Shown here one piece after another: positions 17,467-26,924 of a stretch of DNA of 64,000 bases (position 1 is the first letter of the stretch; each line of letters starts with the position of its first letter). The DNA is taken from NCBI RefSeq assembly GCF_016613535.2, contig NZ_CP071518.1:1984001-2048000 (forward strand), given 5' to 3'. The position numbers and the translations under genes were made by a program. Below the pieces are notes generated by a model. The model saw only the letters and a list, made by a program, of their open reading frames with translations. It was not told the DNA's origin and searched no databases. The stretch comes from Lysobacter solisilvae. Lineage in GTDB: Bacteria; Pseudomonadota; Gammaproteobacteria; Xanthomonadales; Xanthomonadaceae.

Positions 17467-18947
17467 GCCAGCGCACCATCGTCGCCGTGGAAACGATGGA
17501 CGACATGTTCATCGGCAAGATCGTGCGCGCACCGTTTGCCGTCGCCGAACCGGGTAACAAGCGACTGGTCCTGGATGCCGATGCGCTCCCGGCACCGGGC
17601 GAGGACGAGGTCGTGCTCAAGCGCGGCCAGAAGCTTCGCGACGCGCTGCGCAGCCACACGGGCATCTGCGGCGTGCTGGACAACCTCAGCCAGAGCAACG
17701 CTCACAACCCGTTGTTCGTGCAACTGGGGCCCACCGATGCGGAGGGCTTCAACTGGGAAGCCTTGTGCGACACCAAGGATGCCTTCTTCGCGCTGGATAC
17801 GCGCTGGCCGATCGCGCGCATCGTGGCCGACGTCAACACGCCGCCACGTCCGCCTTCGGAGATGGGCCGGTGGGTGCGGGTGCTGGCCGTGATCTCGGCG
17901 TTGAAGATCAAGGACCAGCACAAGGAATGGGAGCGGCTGCGCAACGCGATCGTGGCGGCCAACGGCGACGCGCCCTGGATCCGGTTGAAGGTGCTGGCCG
18001 GCCACCCGGATCTGTACAAGGCCATCGACGATGAGAAAGCGGATCTGAAGAAGGATTCGGACCTGGACGTCGAACTGGGCACGCTCGAGGATTCGGCGAC
18101 GTTCCTGACCCAGGAGATCCGCGCCTGGGCGCCGAACATCCTGCACTTCTTCTGCCACGGCCATGCCGATGCGCTGGGGCAGTCGCTGGAGTTGGCCACC
18201 GCGCGAGACCACCTGCTGGCGGAAGCCGGCGGTGTCGAGGCGGGATCGGTCAACCTCGGCGCGGCAAGCCTGGCCACGCTGGCCAGTTCCCTGCCCAACG
18301 CCTGGTTGCTGGTGCTCAACTGCTGTTCCACCGGGAAGCCGGTGCCGGGAATGTCATCGATGGCAAGCCAGGCGGTTGCGGCCGGGTTCCCGTCGGCGGT
18401 GGCGATGTTCGAGCCGGTCGAAGCCTCCGATGCCTACAACTTCACCCGCGCCTTCTACCCGGGCGCGTTCGAGGCGCTCAGGCAGGTCGGCAAGGCCCTG
18501 GGCGCCAGCACGAGCACGACCCTGGAGTGGACGCCGCTGATGCACGACGTGCGTGCGGCGATCTCCGACGGCAAGCCGACCGCCAGTTCCCCGGAGTGGT
18601 CCCTGCCGGTGTTGTACGTGCGCGGCCTGGAGGCCCAGGTGTTCATCGCCGCGCAGCCGGCGCCGGCGCCGGTCCCCGCGCCACCCGTGCCCACGCCGAC
18701 ACCCACGCCGCCATCGACGCCACCGGCTCCGATACCGGTGCCGGCACCGGCAGCCGCCGCCGACGAATCCCATATGCAGGGCGAGCAGTACCGCGTGCAG
18801 GTCGAGGAGATGGCGCGCTGGTTGGCCACGGCGGGCCAGCAGCTCGAGCCGGACGATCGCAGGCGCGTGATGGAGTACGCGCTCAAGGATGTCCCAAGAC
18901 CCTTGTGGCCCAACGTGGAGGGGCGATTCGATGGCGACGACCGATAG
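17463..18947 (+). CDS. CHAT-domain cysteine protease, intact dyad
   Basis: The product is 494 residues. The central CHAT domain has FNWEALCDTKDAFFALDTRWPIARIV (about 97-122), then ILHFFCHGHAD with H232, then WLLVLNCCSTG with C287/C288. C288 aligns with the catalytic Cys of LNACxSG motifs. It thus looks like an active clan CD protease. A proline-alanine linker (PAPAPVPAPPVPTPTPTPP) starts near residue 400, and a small helical domain (about 440-494) ends it. The ATG overlaps the previous stop (ATGA), and the end overlaps the next gene by 17 bases, so translation is coupled. Confidence 0.82.
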   Translation: MSQRTIVAVETMDDMFIGKIVRAPFAVAEPGNKRLVLDADALPAPGEDEVVLKRGQKLRDALRSHTGICGVLDNLSQSNAHNPLFVQLGPTDAEGFNWEALCDTKDAFFALDTRWPIARIVADVNTPPRPPSEMGRWVRVLAVISALKIKDQHKEWERLRNAIVAANGDAPWIRLKVLAGHPDLYKAIDDEKADLKKDSDLDVELGTLEDSATFLTQEIRAWAPNILHFFCHGHADALGQSLELATARDHLLAEAGGVEAGSVNLGAASLATLASSLPNAWLLVLNCCSTGKPVPGMSSMASQAVAAGFPSAVAMFEPVEASDAYNFTRAFYPGAFEALRQVGKALGASTSTTLEWTPLMHDVRAAISDGKPTASSPEWSLPVLYVRGLEAQVFIAAQPAPAPVPAPPVPTPTPTPPSTPPAPIPVPAPAAAADESHMQGEQYRVQVEEMARWLATAGQQLEPDDRRRVMEYALKDVPRPLWPNVEGRFDGDDR

Positions 18948-20313
18948 CGCGGTGTTGCAGGCCAACGCCTGGTGCGGAACCGTGTCGGCCACCGGTGGCT
19001 TCGCCAAGGCCGATGCGTGGGCGCTGCTCGGCGCGATCGAGCCGCCGGCGATGCTGGCCGGTCATTCGGCACCCGGCGTGGACCGGAAGGACTGGCGGCA
19101 CGAAGAGGTGGGCTGGGGCGTGGTGCTGCCCGATCGCGCAGGCCTTTCGTTTGCCGACCTGGCCGCCGGTGTGGATGCGCCCGAACCCATTCGCCGGCTG
19201 CTGGCGCAGCGGCCCGGCTCGCCGGTGCTGCGCTATCGCAAGGACCTGCAGGGCGGCAGGGTGTTGCGCTACGACCCGGTCCGCGGTGGCGTGCCGCTGT
19301 CGGCGCGCGGCAATCGCGGGATCGGCAAGGACGCGGTGCCGCGCTACCTGCTCATCGTCGGTTCGCCGGAACAGATCCCCTGGCGTTTCCAGTACCGCCT
19401 GCAGGTGGACTCCTTCGTCGGCCGGCTGGACCTGGACGATGACGCGCTGTCGCGCTACGTGGATGCGCTCATCGCGGGGTGGAAAGGCCTTGCCCGCGAC
19501 GTCGAGCGGCCCCTGATCTGGTCGGTGGACCACGGCTACCCGGACATCACTTTCCTGATGCGCGCGGCGATTGCCGACAAGATGCACCAGGGGTTCATCA
19601 AGTACCAATTCAAGTCGACCCTGCTCACCGGCGGCCAGGACGAACTGAAGGCGCTGTACGAGGCGCTGCACGAGCAGCAGCCTGCGTTCGTGCTGACCAC
19701 CAGCCACGGCGCCACCTTTCCGCTCAACGACACCGCGCAGCTGAAGCAGAACCTGGGCCTGCTTGTCGACCGCAACCACGCGCTGCTGGATCCTTCCGCG
19801 CTGCTGGGGCAGTGGAGTCCCAATGGCGCGATCTGGTATGCGCATGCCTGCTGTTCCGCCGGCGCCGACAGCCCGTCGATGTTCACGCAGATGGCCGACG
19901 GCGAATCGTCGCTGGGGCGCATGCTCGACGCGGTGGCGCAGGCCGGACCCTGCACGGCGCCGCTGCCGCGCGCGCTGCTGGGCGCGCCCAGTCCCATCGG
20001 TGCCTTCATCGGTCATGTCGAACCGACCTTCGACTGGACGCTGCTGGAACCCGAGCATGGTCAGCGCACGACGAACTCGCTGATCCTGGAGCCGCTGTTC
20101 AACGCCCTGCATTCGGAAAAGCGCACGCCCGTCGGCATGGCGCTGGACGGCTATTACGATGCCGTCGCCGGACTGCTGCTGGACCACATCGACGCGATCA
20201 AGGACGTCAAGGACCGCTCGGACGTGGAGCGCGCCAGGCGGGCGAAGCTGCTGGCCATGGACCGGCTGGCCATGGTCCTGCTGGGGGATCCGACGGTGTG
20301 CCTGCCGGACTGA
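18931..20313 (+). CDS. Caspase/gingipain-like (C25-type) cysteine peptidase
   Basis: The product is 460 residues. PRYLLIVGSPEQIPWRFQYR (about 139-158) is typical of C25-like proteins. Next come AFVLTTSHGA with H259 and IWYAHACCSAG with C307/C308, the expected His-Cys dyad of clan CD. ACCSAG mirrors NCCSTG in the preceding gene, so the two are probably related by fold. The start is the ATG at 18931, with GGAGGGG eight bases upstream; an in-frame ATG further up is less likely. It is the last gene of the operon. No signal peptide, so unlike true gingipains it should act in the cytoplasm. Confidence 0.8.
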   Translation: MATTDSAVLQANAWCGTVSATGGFAKADAWALLGAIEPPAMLAGHSAPGVDRKDWRHEEVGWGVVLPDRAGLSFADLAAGVDAPEPIRRLLAQRPGSPVLRYRKDLQGGRVLRYDPVRGGVPLSARGNRGIGKDAVPRYLLIVGSPEQIPWRFQYRLQVDSFVGRLDLDDDALSRYVDALIAGWKGLARDVERPLIWSVDHGYPDITFLMRAAIADKMHQGFIKYQFKSTLLTGGQDELKALYEALHEQQPAFVLTTSHGATFPLNDTAQLKQNLGLLVDRNHALLDPSALLGQWSPNGAIWYAHACCSAGADSPSMFTQMADGESSLGRMLDAVAQAGPCTAPLPRALLGAPSPIGAFIGHVEPTFDWTLLEPEHGQRTTNSLILEPLFNALHSEKRTPVGMALDGYYDAVAGLLLDHIDAIKDVKDRSDVERARRAKLLAMDRLAMVLLGDPTVCLPD

Positions 20314-20339
20314 GCCCGGGCAGGCACGCGTCCGGTCGG

Positions 20340-20765
20340 CTATGCCGTTTCGCCGTCCACGTCGGCCGCGGGCAGCGTGTAGTCGAAGGTGTAGAAGTGC
20401 GCGCCGGCATCGTCGATGTCGATCTTCATGCGGCCGCGCAGGCCCTCCAGCGCGTCGGTGCCCGTGGCGGGCACGACGGTGAGGTCCAGGCTGCCCACGC
20501 CGCCGTCCATCACGCCGTTGTGCTGCAGCATGAAGCGGCCCTGCAGGCCGGCCAGCGTGCCGATGACGTGTTCGACGGCGACGTAACCGGCCGACCCGCT
20601 GGCCGGATTGCCGGCGCTGAGCATCTCCACGACGCTGGTGGCGTCCAGGTCGCCGTGGAAGCGCTTCTCGAAGCGGAAGCGGCCGAAGGTGGCTTCCCCG
20701 CCGGCGTCGATGGTTTCCGTCGCCGTGCGCTTCACGTCGAACGCCCCCGTGATCTGATGGCTCAT
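20340..20765 (-). CDS. DUF3224 family protein
   Basis: The 141-residue product begins MSHQITGAFDVKRTATET and contains FRFEKRFHGDLDATSVVEML, GSAGYVAVEHVIGTLAGLQGRFMLQH and the end HFYTFDYTL. These are the landmarks of DUF3224, a small lipocalin-like/allene-oxide-cyclase-like barrel family of unknown role. The gene faces the end of the CHAT operon tail to tail and is unlikely to belong to it. The start is the ATG at 20765; the longer frame upstream lacks similarity. Confidence 0.85.
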   Translation of the reverse strand: MSHQITGAFDVKRTATETIDAGGEATFGRFRFEKRFHGDLDATSVVEMLSAGNPASGSAGYVAVEHVIGTLAGLQGRFMLQHNGVMDGGVGSLDLTVVPATGTDALEGLRGRMKIDIDDAGAHFYTFDYTLPAADVDGETA

Positions 20766-21127
20766 GCTGGATGTCCTTGTGCGGGAATGCGCCGATGGTT
20801 CCATGCCGGCCGGCACAAAGGTAGTGGCGCCGCCGCGAGGCTCGCGCGCCCCTGTCCGCCGGTCGCGCATTGCCCGGCCGTGAATGCGCGCGTGCGGCAC
20901 CGGCGCGCGGCCGGCTTCACGCGCCCGACGGACGCGTGCTAGGCTGCCCTCGTCGCGGATTCCCATGCCAGCCGGCCCCGTCTCCCGACCCGTGAGTAGT
21001 TCGCGCCGCAAGGCGCATGCGTCCGCCCGTGGCCCCCGTGGCCGTGCACTGGGCATCGATGACGCCGCAGGTCCACGCTGTGCCGGCTCGCAAGGCTTTC
21101 CGCGCTCCCACCTACCTGGAGCTTGCG
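20766..21127. other. Divergent promoter region between DUF3224 gene and serA
   Basis: This 362-base stretch contains no credible gene. A weak TTCACG/TAGGCT pair is near 20915-20944. A GGAG site (21118-21121) precedes serA. The leader of serA may therefore be long, but no riboswitch fold was recognised. Confidence 0.35.
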
Positions 21128-22690
21128 ATGAAAGTACTGGCCTGCGATGGCATCCACGAAGACGGTCTGACCCTGTTCCGCAACGCGGGCTGGGAGGTCG
21201 TCGAATCCGACCCGATCAAGGACCCCGCCGAACTGGCCCGCCGCCTCGAAGGCGTCGACGCCGTGCTCGTCCGGTCGGCGACCCGCGTGCCGGCCGAGGC
21301 GATCGCCGCGGTGCCCCAGCTCAAGGTGATCGGCCGCGCCGGCGCCGGCGTGGACACCATCGACGTCGACGCCGCCACCGCCAAGGGCATCGCGGTGATG
21401 AACGCGCCCGACGGCAACACCCTGGCGGCGGCCGAACACGCGATCTCGCTGCTGTTCGCGCTGGCGCGCCACATTCCGCGCGCCGACGCCGGCATGAAAG
21501 CCGGCGAGTGGCCGAAGGCGGGCCTGACCGGGTTCGAACTGGAAGGCAAGAAGCTGGGCGTGATCGGCCTGGGCCGCATCGGCGGCACGGTGGCCCGCAA
21601 GGCGCAGGGCATCGGCATGGAAGTGGCTGCGCACGACCCCTTCCTGCCGGCGTCGGCCGCGGGCAAGGGCAGCGTGCCGCTCAAGACGCTCGACGAGCTG
21701 CTGGCCTGGGCGGACATCGTCACCCTGCATATTCCCCGCACCAAGGAGACCACCAACCTGCTCTCCGAGGAGCGCATGCGCGCCATGAAGAAGGGCGCCT
21801 ACGTGATCAACGCCGCGCGCGGCGGCCTGGTCGATGAAACCGCGCTGCTGCGCCTGCTCGATGAAGGCCACCTGGCCGGCGCCGCGCTCGACACCTTCGC
21901 GACCGAGCCACTGCAGAGCGACTCGCCGCTGCGCGCGCATCCGCGGCTGATCCTCACCCCGCACCTGGGCGCGTCGACCAGCGAGGCGCAGCAGGCGGTC
22001 AGCACGATCCTGGCGCGGCAGATCATCGACTTCACGCAGACCGGCGCGGTGGCCGGCTGCGTCAACCTGCCGCCGCTCACGGCCGAGGCCGCGCGCGAGG
22101 TGGGGCCGTGGATGCCGCTGATGTCGTCGCTGGGCCGCCTGGCCTCGCGCCTGGTGGATGCGCCCACGCGCCTGACCATCACCTACGCCGGTCGCACGCA
22201 GGCGCTCGACACACGCCCGCTGACCCGCCTGCTGGTGGCCGCGCTGCTGGGCACGCATTCGGGCCGCGTCACGCCGGTGAACGCCCTGCAGGAGGCGGCC
22301 GCGCGCGGACTGGTGGTGGCCGAGACGGTGGGTGGCGATGGCGACGGTTTCGACCGCCTGCTGCGCATCCGCGTCGAAGGCGACACCCGCACCCGTGAGA
22401 TCGAGGCGACGCTGCACCGCGGGCCGCGCGTCGTGCGGCTGGATGGCGTGGAGATCGAATTCGATCCGCAGGCGCACGTGCTGCTGCTGCGCAACGAAGA
22501 CCGTCCCGGCATGATCGGCACGGTGGGTTCGCAGCTGGGTTCGGCCGGCATCAACATCGTCAACTTCGCCCTGGGCGCCGCCGGCGATGGCCAGGCACGC
22601 GCGGCCATCACCGTCGACCAGCCGCTGAGCGATGCGCAGCTGGCGGAGCTGCGCAAGACGCCGGGAGTGTTGTCGCTGCAGCAGGTTTGA
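21128..22690 (+). CDS. serA: D-3-phosphoglycerate dehydrogenase, long form with ACT domain
   Basis: The 520-residue product has the long-form SerA layout. Substrate and NAD domains cover about 1-310 (LGVIGLGRIGGTVARKAQ for NAD binding, NAARGGLVDE, TPHLGAST). An intervening domain follows (about 320-440), and a C-terminal ACT domain starts near 448 (VLLLRNEDRPGMIGTVGS). It catalyses the first step of serine synthesis, and the ACT domain is the usual site of serine feedback. The start is the ATG at 21128, with GGAG at a suitable distance. The upstream extension of the frame is not conserved. Confidence 0.95.
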   Translation: MKVLACDGIHEDGLTLFRNAGWEVVESDPIKDPAELARRLEGVDAVLVRSATRVPAEAIAAVPQLKVIGRAGAGVDTIDVDAATAKGIAVMNAPDGNTLAAAEHAISLLFALARHIPRADAGMKAGEWPKAGLTGFELEGKKLGVIGLGRIGGTVARKAQGIGMEVAAHDPFLPASAAGKGSVPLKTLDELLAWADIVTLHIPRTKETTNLLSEERMRAMKKGAYVINAARGGLVDETALLRLLDEGHLAGAALDTFATEPLQSDSPLRAHPRLILTPHLGASTSEAQQAVSTILARQIIDFTQTGAVAGCVNLPPLTAEAAREVGPWMPLMSSLGRLASRLVDAPTRLTITYAGRTQALDTRPLTRLLVAALLGTHSGRVTPVNALQEAAARGLVVAETVGGDGDGFDRLLRIRVEGDTRTREIEATLHRGPRVVRLDGVEIEFDPQAHVLLLRNEDRPGMIGTVGSQLGSAGINIVNFALGAAGDGQARAAITVDQPLSDAQLAELRKTPGVLSLQQV

Positions 22691-22845
22691 GGGAGCGGGG
22701 CCGGGAAGCGGGGCGCGTGCCCTGGCGCGCAAACCGTTTCCCGCATCCGTTCCCGCTCGCGCATGCCTTGTCCGGGTTGCCGACTTCGATGGTCCCGTTC
22801 CGGTGGCCCGTTCACCCACGAATTTTCCGACAAAGAATCCACCCC

Positions 22846-23490
22846 ATGAAAATCCTCCTCGCCCGCCACGGCGAAACCCCCTGGAATGCCGAAGGCCGCT
22901 ACCAGGGACAGGAAGACATTCCCCTTTCGCCGATCGGCGAAGTGCAGGCGCGCGCGCTGGGCGAACGCCTGGGCGACGTGCGCATCGACCGGGCCGTCGC
23001 ATCGCCGCTCGCGCGCGCCGCCCATACAGCGCGGCTCGCGCTCGGCGAAGAACGCGCCGCCATGCTCACGCTCGACGAGGGCCTGATGGAAATCGCCCAC
23101 GGCACCTGGGAAGGCCTGCTGGCGGAAGAGATCCACGCCCGCGACCCCGAGCTGATGCAGCAGTGGCGCCATGCCCCGCACGAGGTGCTCATGCCCCAGG
23201 GCGAATCGCTCCAGCACGTGCTCGATCGCGCCTGGCCTGCCTTCGCCCGCGCCTGCAACGGACTGGGCGCACACGAGACGCTGCTGGTCGTCGCGCACGA
23301 CGCCGTCAACCGCGTGCTGCTGTGCCGTATCCTCGGGATGCCGCTGTCGAAGCTGTGGTCGTTCCGGCAGGCGCCCACCACGCTCAACCTGCTCGAAGGC
23401 GTCGACGTGGACCACCTCGACGTGGTCCGGCTGAACGATTGCAGCCACCACACGGCCCTGTTCGGCGAGGCGGTGCATCGGGCGCTGTGA
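22846..23490 (+). CDS. Histidine phosphatase (phosphoglycerate mutase-like)
   Basis: The 214-residue product has the RHG motif LLARHGETPWN with the phospho-accepting His8, Arg in VASPLARAAHTA, Glu in MEIAHGTWEG and the second His in VVAHDAVNR. This is the branch-1 histidine phosphatase set, resembling CobC/GpmB-type enzymes. The substrate could be a phosphosugar or an alpha-ribazole phosphate; the sequence does not decide. It lies 155 bases after serA on the same strand, which makes a phosphoserine phosphatase role (as in the PspA-type enzymes) worth considering. No ribosome site is obvious. Confidence 0.87.
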   Translation: MKILLARHGETPWNAEGRYQGQEDIPLSPIGEVQARALGERLGDVRIDRAVASPLARAAHTARLALGEERAAMLTLDEGLMEIAHGTWEGLLAEEIHARDPELMQQWRHAPHEVLMPQGESLQHVLDRAWPAFARACNGLGAHETLLVVAHDAVNRVLLCRILGMPLSKLWSFRQAPTTLNLLEGVDVDHLDVVRLNDCSHHTALFGEAVHRAL

Positions 23491-23560
23491 GATCGGCCGT
23501 GGCCGGGCCCGCCGCCGCGCGTGGCGCCGCCCGGCCAGCCGCATGTCGCGATGCGGGTTC

Positions 23561-23566
23561 TACAAT
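23561..23566 (+). promoter_or_regulatory. -10 box for leaderless folC transcript
   Basis: TACAAT lies exactly six bases before the folC ATG at 23573, so the transcript should begin at or next to the start codon. There is no Shine-Dalgarno sequence. Confidence 0.6.
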
Positions 23567-23572
23567 GTGCGC

Positions 23573-24838
23573 ATGCCCCGCACGCTTTCCGACTGGCTCG
23601 AGTACATCGAGCGCCAACATCCCAAGACCATCGACATGGGCCTGGACCGCGTGCGCGCCGTCGCCACGCGGCTGGCGCTGGAGCGACCGGCGAAGAAGGT
23701 GATCACCGTCGCCGGCACCAACGGCAAGGGGTCGACGGTGGCCTTCATCGAGGCCATCGCGCGTGCGGCGGGCTGGCGGGTCGGCGCGTACACCTCGCCG
23801 CACCTGCTGGCCTACAACGAACGCGTGCGGATCGACGGCATCGATGCCACCGATGAACGACTGGTCGCGGCCTTCGAGGCGATCGAAGCCGCGCGCGGCG
23901 ACACGCTGCTGACCTATTTCGAGTACGGCACGCTCGCGGCGCTGTGGCTGTTCCAGCGCAGCCGGCTGGATCTGGCGATCCTGGAGGTCGGGCTGGGCGG
24001 GCGCCTGGATGCGACCAACCTGGTCGATCCCGATGTCGCCGTGATCACGACCGTGGACCTGGACCACCAGGACTGGCTGGGCGAGGACCGGGAGGCGATC
24101 GGTTTCGAGAAGGCCGGCATCGCGCGGGCCTGGAAACCGCTGGTGCTGGGCGACGACGACCCCCCGGCCAGCGTGCTGCGCCACGCCTACGCCATCGGCG
24201 CCTCGGCCATCCGCGCGGGCTGCGACTTCTTCTTCGAACCCGTCGACGCCGATACCTGGCGCTGGCGGGAGCTGAATTTCGCACTCCAGTTGCCGCGCCC
24301 GGCGCTGGCGGCGCCCGCGCAGCTGCGCAACGCGGCCACGGCCATCGCCGCGCTGCGCGCGCTGGGCCGCACGGTGCCGGCGGCCGCGGTTGCGCAGGGC
24401 GTGGCCCAGGCCAATGTCGCCGCGCGGCTGCAGCGGTTCGAGCGCGAGGGCATCGACATCCTGGTCGATGTGGGCCACAACCCCCAGGCCGCGCGCGCCC
24501 TGGCCGACTTCCTGCGCTCGGCGCCCGTCGCGGGACGGACCCTGGCCGTGTTCGCGGCCCTCGCCGACAAGGACGCGGGCGGCGTGGTCGACGCGCTGGC
24601 GGCGCAAGTGGACGGCTGGCACCTGGCGGGACTGGAGGAAGCCGCGCCGCGGGGCCTGCCGGTCGACGAGTTCGCCGGGCGCCTGGCCGGAACGGCCGCC
24701 GCGGACGGACTGCGCCACCCGGACGTGGCGCAGGCGCTGGCGGCTGCACGGGCGGGTGCCCGCGCGGGAGATCGGGTCCTGGTGCTGGGCTCGTTCCATA
24801 CCGCGGCGACGGCGCTGCGCGAGTTGGGAACGGGGTGA
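23573..24838 (+). CDS. folC: Dihydrofolate synthase/folylpolyglutamate synthase
   Basis: The 421-residue product is a Mur-ligase-type ATPase. Its P-loop is VAGTNGKGST (about 44-53). GAYTSPHLLAYNERVRIDG is the folate-binding signature, and GLGGRLDATN plus TTVDLDHQDWLG are the ATP/metal segments. The C-terminal domain carries DVGHNPQAARAL. It adds glutamate to dihydropteroate and to folates. The gene precedes dedD-cvpA-purF, the conserved gammaproteobacterial order. The start at 23573 follows a -10 box and looks leaderless. Confidence 0.95.
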   Translation: MPRTLSDWLEYIERQHPKTIDMGLDRVRAVATRLALERPAKKVITVAGTNGKGSTVAFIEAIARAAGWRVGAYTSPHLLAYNERVRIDGIDATDERLVAAFEAIEAARGDTLLTYFEYGTLAALWLFQRSRLDLAILEVGLGGRLDATNLVDPDVAVITTVDLDHQDWLGEDREAIGFEKAGIARAWKPLVLGDDDPPASVLRHAYAIGASAIRAGCDFFFEPVDADTWRWRELNFALQLPRPALAAPAQLRNAATAIAALRALGRTVPAAAVAQGVAQANVAARLQRFEREGIDILVDVGHNPQAARALADFLRSAPVAGRTLAVFAALADKDAGGVVDALAAQVDGWHLAGLEEAAPRGLPVDEFAGRLAGTAAADGLRHPDVAQALAAARAGARAGDRVLVLGSFHTAATALRELGTG

Positions 24839-25045
24839 CGGCGGGCTGCGAAGGCCTGTCCGGGCGCGTGCGCGCAAGGGCGGTTTCATCGCGGCGTGGC
24901 GCATTCGCATGAACGCAAGTTCAGGCAAGCGGCGGCGCGCGGACGCCGGATAGCGCCATCCAGCCCCCTGGGGCCCGCGCGACGCAGTCCGTACGCGCCG
25001 CCTCGTGTTCATCAATCATCGGTGCCGGCGCGCCGGGTAGGGCCG

Positions 25046-25051
25046 TATAAT
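25046..25051 (+). promoter_or_regulatory. -10 box upstream of dedD-cvpA-purF
   Basis: A perfect TATAAT lies 32 bases before the dedD ATG. No -35 match is seen at the right distance. It suggests a promoter separate from folC. Confidence 0.55.
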
Positions 25052-25083
25052 TCGCGCGCATTCCCCCCGAGGTACGCAGATCG

Positions 25084-26144
25084 ATGGAACCCGCCTTGAA
25101 GCAGCGTGTGGTCGGTGCAGTCGTGCTGGTGGCGCTGGCGGTGATTTTCCTGCCGATGCTGGTGAAGGGGCCGGCCCCGCAGAGCGGGGTGTCCGATGTC
25201 CCGCTCGAATTGCCGGCCGCGCCCCAGGGCGAGTTTGCCGCCGACGGGGTCAAGACCCAGGAACTTCCCCTGATCGGGCCCGGCAGCGCGCCGGCCAGTG
25301 GCGTGGTGGGAATGGATGCCAGTGACGCTGCCAATCCCGATACGCCCGTCAGCAGCGAAGGCATGATGCCGGCCGCCACGGCGGGGGGGCGACTACGCCG
25401 TCAGCTTCGGCCGTTACGCCACCGCCGGCGACGCCCAGAAGGTGGTCCAGGCGCTGGTGGCCTCGCAGTTGCCCGGTTACCAGGAACCGGTCTCGGACAA
25501 GGGACGCAGCCTGCATCGCGTGCGCATCGGCCCGTTCACCACCCAGGCCGACGCCGAGGCCGCGCGCCTGCGCGCCGCGCATGTCCGCGACGACGTCGGC
25601 GCCAAGGTGGTCGTGCTGAGCGCCGACGAGGCGACCGGAAGCGCGCCCGCCGCGCAGACGTCCGCCTCCACGCCCGAGCCCGCGACCGCGCCCGCGGCTC
25701 CGAAGGCTGAAGCGCTGCCGCCGGTCAAGCCGGCTGGCACGCCCGCCACGAGCCCCGCCACTTCGACCACGGCCAAGCCGACCACGGCCAAGCCGACGAC
25801 CGCCCAGGGCCAACCCGGCACCCGCCAAGCCTGCGGCCCCGGCGCCCGTCCCGGCCAAGCCCGCCGCCACCGCGTCCGCGCCGGTCGCGGCGCCGGCGGC
25901 CGCGAACACCGGCTTCGCCGTGCAGCTGGGTGCGTTCGGCAACGCGGACGAAGCCGCGCGCCTGCGGGATCGCGCGCGCGCGGCCGGCCTGCGCGCCTTC
26001 GTCGAATCGGTGCGCACCGACAAGGGCATGCTCAGCCGCGTCCGCGTGGGCCCGGTGCTCACCCGTGCCGAAGCCGACCAGCTCAAGGCGCAGGTCGCGG
26101 CGAAGCTGGGCATCGCCGACGCCATCGTCAAACCGCACCCGTAA
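25084..26144 (+). pseudogene. dedD: SPOR-domain (DedD-like) protein, two frameshifts as read
   Basis: As read, the gene is split over three frames. Frame one gives MEPALKQRVVGAVVLVALAVIFLPMLV, a cytoplasm-to-membrane anchor, to about 25383. Frame two gives a SPOR-like repeat (DYAVSFGRYATAGDAQKVVQ) and a Pro/Ala/Thr linker. Frame three, from about 25810, gives a second SPOR repeat (GFAVQLGAFGNADEAARL to 26144). Removing one G from the seven-G run at 25383-25389 and one G near 25807-25809 restores about 352 residues. SPOR domains bind denuded septal peptidoglycan, so it should act in division. Two SPOR-like repeats are unusual. Confidence 0.8.
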
Positions 26145-26177
26145 CCGGGTGCGTCGGCGCCGCTGGAGATTCAAGCC

Positions 26178-26903
26178 ATGACCGCGCTGGACTGGGTGTT
26201 GCTGCTGATCATCGTCGTCTCGACGGTGATGGGCGCGCTGCGCGGGTTGATCGGCGTGGTGGCCTCGCTGGCGGCCTGGTTGCTGGCGGGGCTGGCGGCG
26301 TACCAGTTCGGCGCCGGCATCGGCGCGATGCTGACCCGTGAGTCAGCGCCGGGCTGGGGCGAACGCGTGAGCGGCTACGTGCTGGCGTTCCTGCTGGTGT
26401 GGCTGCTGGTCACCCTGGCGGGCTGGATGCTGCGCAAACTGGCCGATTCGGCAGGGCTGACGCCGCTGGATCGCGCACTGGGCCTGGGCCTGGGCGCCGC
26501 CCGTGGCCTGCTGCTGGCCTGCGCGCTGCTGCTGGCGCTGGGGCTGAGCGCGGTCCCGCGCGAGCCCGTCTGGCGCGAATCGGCGGGCGTCGCCGCGCTC
26601 GGGCCGATGACGGCGTGGATGCGCGCCGGCGTGCCGGACTGGATGGCGCAGCGGATGGACCTGGACGGCCAGGGCGGTTCGCTGCAGGACCAGCTGCAGG
26701 ACCAGGCGAGGGCGGTGCAGGCGGCGCTGCCACCCGGCGTGGACATCGCCGACCTCGCGGCGTTGCCGCAGGACGCGGACGTCGCCGCAGCCGTGGCCCA
26801 ACGCGACCAGACGGGCGCGGCAGGACCGGCGGTGGAGCCGGCGGACAAGCATTCAAGCCAGGGCGCGACGGGCACTACGTCCGATGCGTCGCTGGTTCCC
26901 TAA
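26178..26903 (+). CDS. cvpA: CvpA family membrane protein
   Basis: The 241-residue product has four membrane helices (about 4-24, 27-50, 65-88 and 103-122). It begins [26 protein letters not shown], the CvpA hallmark. CvpA proteins were first linked to colicin V export and are now tied to envelope stress tolerance. It sits between dedD and purF, its usual place. The tail after residue 150 is polar, Gln/Ala-rich and probably disordered, longer than in E. coli CvpA. Confidence 0.9.
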   Translation: MTALDWVLLLIIVVSTVMGALRGLIGVVASLAAWLLAGLAAYQFGAGIGAMLTRESAPGWGERVSGYVLAFLLVWLLVTLAGWMLRKLADSAGLTPLDRALGLGLGAARGLLLACALLLALGLSAVPREPVWRESAGVAALGPMTAWMRAGVPDWMAQRMDLDGQGGSLQDQLQDQARAVQAALPPGVDIADLAALPQDADVAAAVAQRDQTGAAGPAVEPADKHSSQGATGTTSDASLVP

Positions 26904-26924
26904 TCTCTTTCAGGATCCAAGGCC

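Noticed and set aside
14327..20313. CHAT operon as part of a prophage or integrated element
   Set aside because: No integrase, att-like repeats or tRNA border it, and its base composition looks like that of its neighbours.
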